This document shows positions 60,694 to 64,000 of a stretch of DNA of 64,000 nt, piece after piece. Each line of letters opens with the position of its first letter. Positions within the stretch are counted from its first letter, which is position 1. Origin of the DNA: Lentzea sp. NBRC 102530. GTDB lineage: Bacteria > Actinomycetota > Actinomycetes > Mycobacteriales > Pseudonocardiaceae. The stretch lies in assembly GCF_030269365.1 (NCBI RefSeq), contig NZ_BSTF01000011.1, positions 248,001 to 312,000 on the forward strand, in the 5' to 3' direction. A model generated the notes under the pieces. The model was given only the letters and a program-made list of their open reading frames with translations, did not search any database and was not told where the DNA came from. The position numbers and the translations under genes are program-made.

Positions 60694-62019
60694 ATGCGCA
60701 AGCACACCCGTGCTGCCTTGCTCTGTGTCGCCGCAGCGCTGACCCTCACCGCATGTGCGGCGGGCAAGGGTGGTGGCGCCAACTCTGACGCCGCAGCTGC
60801 TCCTGGCAAGGACGACAAGCTGACTCTCACGGTCTGGAGCAACTACTCCGACCGCGAGCTCGTAGAAGTCACGAAGGCCCTCAAGACGTTCAACCAGAAG
60901 TTCCCGAACATCGAGATCAAGCACGAGGGCTCGCAGGACGACGACAAGATCACCGCGGGTATCCGGTCGGGCAACACCCCGGACGTCGCGCTGTCGTTCA
61001 CGACGGACAACATCGGCCAGTTCTGCTCCTCCGGGGCGTTCCAGCCGCTGAAGTCCTACATCGAGCGCGACAAGGTCGACCTGAACCAGCTCACCCCGGC
61101 GGTTCAGCAGTACACCGAGTACAAGGGCAACCGCTGCGCGATGCCCATGCTCACCGACGTGTACGCCATGTACTACAACAAGGACAAGCTCGCCGAGGCC
61201 GGCATCACGGCCCCGCCGAAGACGCTCGACGAGCTGTACGACGCGGCCGTGAAGGCGACCAAGAAGGCGCCGAACGGTGACATCGAGGTCGCGGGCTACC
61301 TGCCCACGATGGGCTTCTACGCCAACCGCCCGACCATCCTCGCGCCGACGTTCGGTGCGGAGTGGGAGAAGGACGGCAAGTCCGCGCTGGCGAGTTCGCC
61401 CGGCTTCACCGAGATGATGACGTTCCAGAAGAAGCTCGTCGACTTCTACGGCTACGACGCCCTCGAGCGGTTCCGCGCGGGTCTCGGCCAGGAGTACTCG
61501 GCCGACCACGCGTTCCACCAGGGCAAGATCGCGATCATGATCGACGGTGAGTACCGCACCGCGTTCCTCAAGGCCCAGGCGCCGCAGATCAAGTTCGGCA
61601 CCGCGCCGTTCCCGACCAGCAAGGACGCCGCGTACGGCACCGCGTTCACCACGGGCACGATCATGGGCATCCCCAAGGGCGCCAAGAACCCCGGCGCCGC
61701 GTGGGAGCTGATCAAGCACCTGACGTTCGACACCGACACGATCGTCAACCTGTCGAACGCCATCAAGAACGTCCCGAGCACCAAGGCCGCCATGGAGAGC
61801 CCCAAGCTCGAGGTGGACGAGCAGTTCAAGACGTTCATCGACCTGGCCAAGAGCGACAAGCTCAAGGGCAACCCGGTCACCCCGATCGGTGACGCGCACA
61901 TCAAGGCCGTCACGGACTTCTCGATCTCTTACCAGGCGGGCAAGGTCCCCGACCTGAAGGCGGGCCTGGCCGAGGTCGACAAGAACATCGACGACCTGAT
62001 CGCCAAGAGCGGCAAGTAG
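60694..62019 (+). CDS. sugar-binding lipoprotein of a CUT1 ABC importer, 441 aa
   Basis: Family-1 solute-binding protein with signal and lipobox MRKHTRAALLCVAAALTLTACAAG. Core: LTVWSNYSDRELVEVTKALK, GNTPDVALSFTTDNI, MLTDVYAMYYNKDKLAEAGI and an ITGTIMGIPKG-like segment (TTGTIMGIPKGAKNPGAAWEL). ATG 60694 has AAGGAG 5 nt upstream. Substrate unknown; no dre-like site was found upstream. Part of a ROK-linked transporter set. Confidence 0.88.
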   Translation: MRKHTRAALLCVAAALTLTACAAGKGGGANSDAAAAPGKDDKLTLTVWSNYSDRELVEVTKALKTFNQKFPNIEIKHEGSQDDDKITAGIRSGNTPDVALSFTTDNIGQFCSSGAFQPLKSYIERDKVDLNQLTPAVQQYTEYKGNRCAMPMLTDVYAMYYNKDKLAEAGITAPPKTLDELYDAAVKATKKAPNGDIEVAGYLPTMGFYANRPTILAPTFGAEWEKDGKSALASSPGFTEMMTFQKKLVDFYGYDALERFRAGLGQEYSADHAFHQGKIAIMIDGEYRTAFLKAQAPQIKFGTAPFPTSKDAAYGTAFTTGTIMGIPKGAKNPGAAWELIKHLTFDTDTIVNLSNAIKNVPSTKAAMESPKLEVDEQFKTFIDLAKSDKLKGNPVTPIGDAHIKAVTDFSISYQAGKVPDLKAGLAEVDKNIDDLIAKSGK

Positions 62020-62031
62020 GGGATTCGGCAG

Positions 62032-63006
62032 ATGACCGCCACGCTCGGCGCCCGACCCGCCCCCGGCAGGGGGCGGGCTCGTGCCCGCCACCGTCTCGCC
62101 GTGCTCGGGTTCATGGCCCCGGCAATCATCGGCTTCGCCATCTTCTTCGTGTACCCGTTGATCGCCACGGTCATCTTCAGCTTCACGAAGTACGACCTGA
62201 TCAACGCACCGGAGTTCAACGGCCTCGCGAACTACGAGTTCATGTTCAAGGATCCCCTGCTCACCAAGGCGATCGGGAACACGCTCTGGTTCGTCGTGGT
62301 GCTCACGATCGCGCGGACGGTGTTCGCGCTGGGCGTGGCATCGGTCATCGCTCGACTCAAGTCGGGCGTCGGGTTGATCCGGACGCTCTGCTACCTGCCT
62401 TCACTGGCACCGCCGGTGGCCGCGACCCTCGTGTTCTTCATGGTCATGCGTCCCAACGGCGGCCCGCTCGACAGCGTGCTCGGCTGGTTCGGCATCGACT
62501 CGCCGCTGTGGTTCGCGGACCCGGCCTGGTCGCGTCCCGGCATCACGGCGATCATGCTCTGGATCTCCGGCGACCTGATGATCATCATCCTCGCCGCGAT
62601 CCTCGACGTGCCGCAGGAGCAGTACGAGGCCGCCGAACTCGACGGCGCCGGCCCGATCCGGCGCTGGTGGCACGTCACGCTGCCGACCATCTCCCCGGTG
62701 CTGCTCTTCGGCATCGTGAACTCGGTGATCCTCGCGTTGCAGCTGTTCACCCAGGCGGTCGTCGCGGGGTCGGCCGCCTCGGGAGCCGCGGACGCGACCG
62801 GATCGACCAAATATCTCGGTTTCCCGGACAACTCCACGCTGACGTTCCCGGTTTACCTGTACACGCAGGGCTTCCGCTACTTCGACATGGGCTACGCGGC
62901 CGCCATGGCCACGGTCCTGTTCATCATCTCGTTCGCCGTGACCATCGTCCTGGTCCAGCGGATGCGCAAGAACTCCACCGCTGAGGAAGGGGGTCCGGGA
63001 GCATGA
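62032..63006 (+). CDS. sugar ABC transporter permease (MalF type), 324 aa
   Basis: Six hydrophobic helices (first FMAPAIIGFAIFFVYPLIAT) with the EAA loop YEAAELDGAGPIRRWWHVTLPTISPVLLF. Overlaps the next permease by 4 bp. The basic N-terminus (GRGRARARHR) is cytoplasmic. As in the das operon, no ATPase gene is present, so a shared MsiK-type ATPase is likely. Confidence 0.89.
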   Translation: MTATLGARPAPGRGRARARHRLAVLGFMAPAIIGFAIFFVYPLIATVIFSFTKYDLINAPEFNGLANYEFMFKDPLLTKAIGNTLWFVVVLTIARTVFALGVASVIARLKSGVGLIRTLCYLPSLAPPVAATLVFFMVMRPNGGPLDSVLGWFGIDSPLWFADPAWSRPGITAIMLWISGDLMIIILAAILDVPQEQYEAAELDGAGPIRRWWHVTLPTISPVLLFGIVNSVILALQLFTQAVVAGSAASGAADATGSTKYLGFPDNSTLTFPVYLYTQGFRYFDMGYAAAMATVLFIISFAVTIVLVQRMRKNSTAEEGGPGA

Positions 63007-63896
63007 CCGCCACGCTGACCAAACCACCGGTCGACGTCCCCGCGGAGCCCGAGCAGCCGCGCCGCAAGATGAACGTCGGCGCCGTGCTGAACTGGGTCGC
63101 GACCCACGCTCTCGGCCTCGCCCTCGGCCTGATGTTCGCCACCCCCGTGGTGTTCGTCTTCCTCACCGCGGTGATGTCGGACGACCAGGCGTTCACCGCG
63201 GACCTGTGGCCGCGCGAGTGGCACTGGGAGAACTTCGTCGAGGTCTTCGACAAGGCCCCGCTCTTCCAGTACCTGGTCAACAGCCTCACCTACTCGCTGC
63301 TGGCGACGGCGGGCATGCTGATCTCGTCGATCCCGGCGGCCTACGCGCTCGCGAAGCTGAAGTGGCGTGGCCGGAACATCGCGTTCATCCTCGTCATCGG
63401 CGCCATGATGCTGCCCCCGCAGGTCGTCGCCGTGCCGCTGTACGACACGTGGTCGTCGCTGGGCCTGACCGGCTCGCTCGTGCCGCTCATCGCGCCGTAC
63501 TTCCTGTTCGACGCGTTCAGCATCTTCCTGCTGCGCCAGTTCATGCTGACCATCCCGCAGTCCTACGTGGACGCGGCACGGGTGGACGGCTGCTCGGAGT
63601 TCCAGGCGCTGGTGCGGATCATCGTGCCGATGGCGAAGCCCGGCATCGCGGCCACCGCCCTGTTCTGCTTCCTCTTCACCTGGAACGACTACTTCGGGCC
63701 GTTGCTCTACACCGGTGAGGTCAAGGAGCAGTGGACGTTGTCGCTGGCGCTGGCGACGTTCAAGGGCATGCACATCGTGCAGTGGAACTCCTCGATGGCC
63801 GTCACGTTCCTGACGATGATCCCGGCCGTCATCCTCTTCGTCTTCGCGCAGAAGTCGTTCGTCAAGGGCATCACGTTCACGGGGGTCAAAGGTTGA
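63003..63896 (+). CDS. sugar ABC transporter permease (MalG type), 297 aa
   Basis: Second membrane subunit, six helices, with the EAA loop VDAARVDGCSEFQALVRIIVPMAKPGIAA and the terminal QKSFVKGITFTGVKG typical of MalG-type permeases. Start ATG 63003 overlaps the preceding stop (ATGA). Forms a heterodimer with the previous protein. Confidence 0.9.
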   Translation: MTATLTKPPVDVPAEPEQPRRKMNVGAVLNWVATHALGLALGLMFATPVVFVFLTAVMSDDQAFTADLWPREWHWENFVEVFDKAPLFQYLVNSLTYSLLATAGMLISSIPAAYALAKLKWRGRNIAFILVIGAMMLPPQVVAVPLYDTWSSLGLTGSLVPLIAPYFLFDAFSIFLLRQFMLTIPQSYVDAARVDGCSEFQALVRIIVPMAKPGIAATALFCFLFTWNDYFGPLLYTGEVKEQWTLSLALATFKGMHIVQWNSSMAVTFLTMIPAVILFVFAQKSFVKGITFTGVKG

Positions 63897-64000
63897 CTTC
63901 CTCTCGCTCGTGTCCGAGGAGAGTCCTACGGCTCGCGCCGCAGGGTTTCTGCTTCAACGCCGACAGCCCGCTCGGAGTGTTCCGTTGAGGACTTACGTCA
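63897..64000 (+). other. region after the permease operon; possible start of the next gene
   Basis: No clear terminator. A TTG at 63985 preceded by GGAG at good distance (encoding M-R-T-Y-V to the edge) or a GTG at 63910 in an open frame could begin the next gene of the transport operon. Too short to judge. Confidence 0.25.

Overview
The window is one contiguous piece of a high-GC actinobacterial chromosome. Many GTG and TTG starts, leaderless promoters, 1-4 bp stop/start overlaps, a DasR-type chitin regulon, DUF5753/DUF397 pairs and WXG100-like proteins point to a filamentous member of Pseudonocardiales (Lentzea/Saccharothrix/Actinosynnema type). That placement is an inference from gene content, not from a phylogenetic marker.

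Layout. 1-6.4 kb: housekeeping genes (3' part of pssA, a CDC48-like double AAA ATPase, a LytR_C protein plus DUF3263 protein next to peptide deformylase, an aldo/keto reductase). 6.5-18 kb: a thiamine locus with two TPP riboswitches (thiC-thiD; thiO-thiS-thiG; thiE). Its two halves are separated by about 4.2 kb of accessory genes (10.6-14.8 kb). These are two divergent gene sets: XRE regulator, cysteine hydrolase and PNKP-like HAD phosphatase on the minus strand, and a double winged-helix protein, a DddA/SCP1.201-type deaminase and an Imm1 immunity protein on the plus strand. 18-24.3 kb: LigB-type dioxygenase, TetR/oxidoreductase pair, secreted S1 protease, and tandem duplicated threonine-dehydratase-like enzymes. 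24.3-34.8 kb: an amino-sugar regulon (DasR with an MFS exporter, DasABC transporter, GH3 hexosaminidase, SIS-domain sugar isomerase, nagA) with two dre-like operators. 34.9-46 kb: regulators, a DapA-family enzyme and a nine-gene minus-strand operon that reads as a complete non-phosphorylative L-fucose pathway with its own ABC importer, headed by a perfect 15-bp palindromic operator. 46-50 kb: a large subtilase and a GlcNAc-kinase-like ATPase.

50-54.3 kb: a LysR regulator, a 24-bp perfect palindrome and a three-gene operon (GriI-like aldolase, GriH-like dehydroquinate synthase II, AMP ligase). This is a compact 3-amino-4-hydroxybenzoate-type pathway. 54.3-58.7 kb: a DUF5753 regulator, a DUF397 gene and a type VII secretion-associated set (YbaB-like, WXG100/EspC-like, helical effector-like and membrane proteins) with no secretion core present. 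58.7-64 kb: a DUF3159 membrane protein with an iron-box-like site, then a ROK regulator with a second sugar ABC importer; the next gene is cut by the window end.

The two most interesting parts are the non-secreted-looking deaminase/immunity operon fused to a winged-helix regulator and placed inside the thiamine locus, and the minimal aminohydroxybenzoate-plus-AMP-ligase operon with its long palindrome. All assignments rest on reading motifs by eye; no database search was run.
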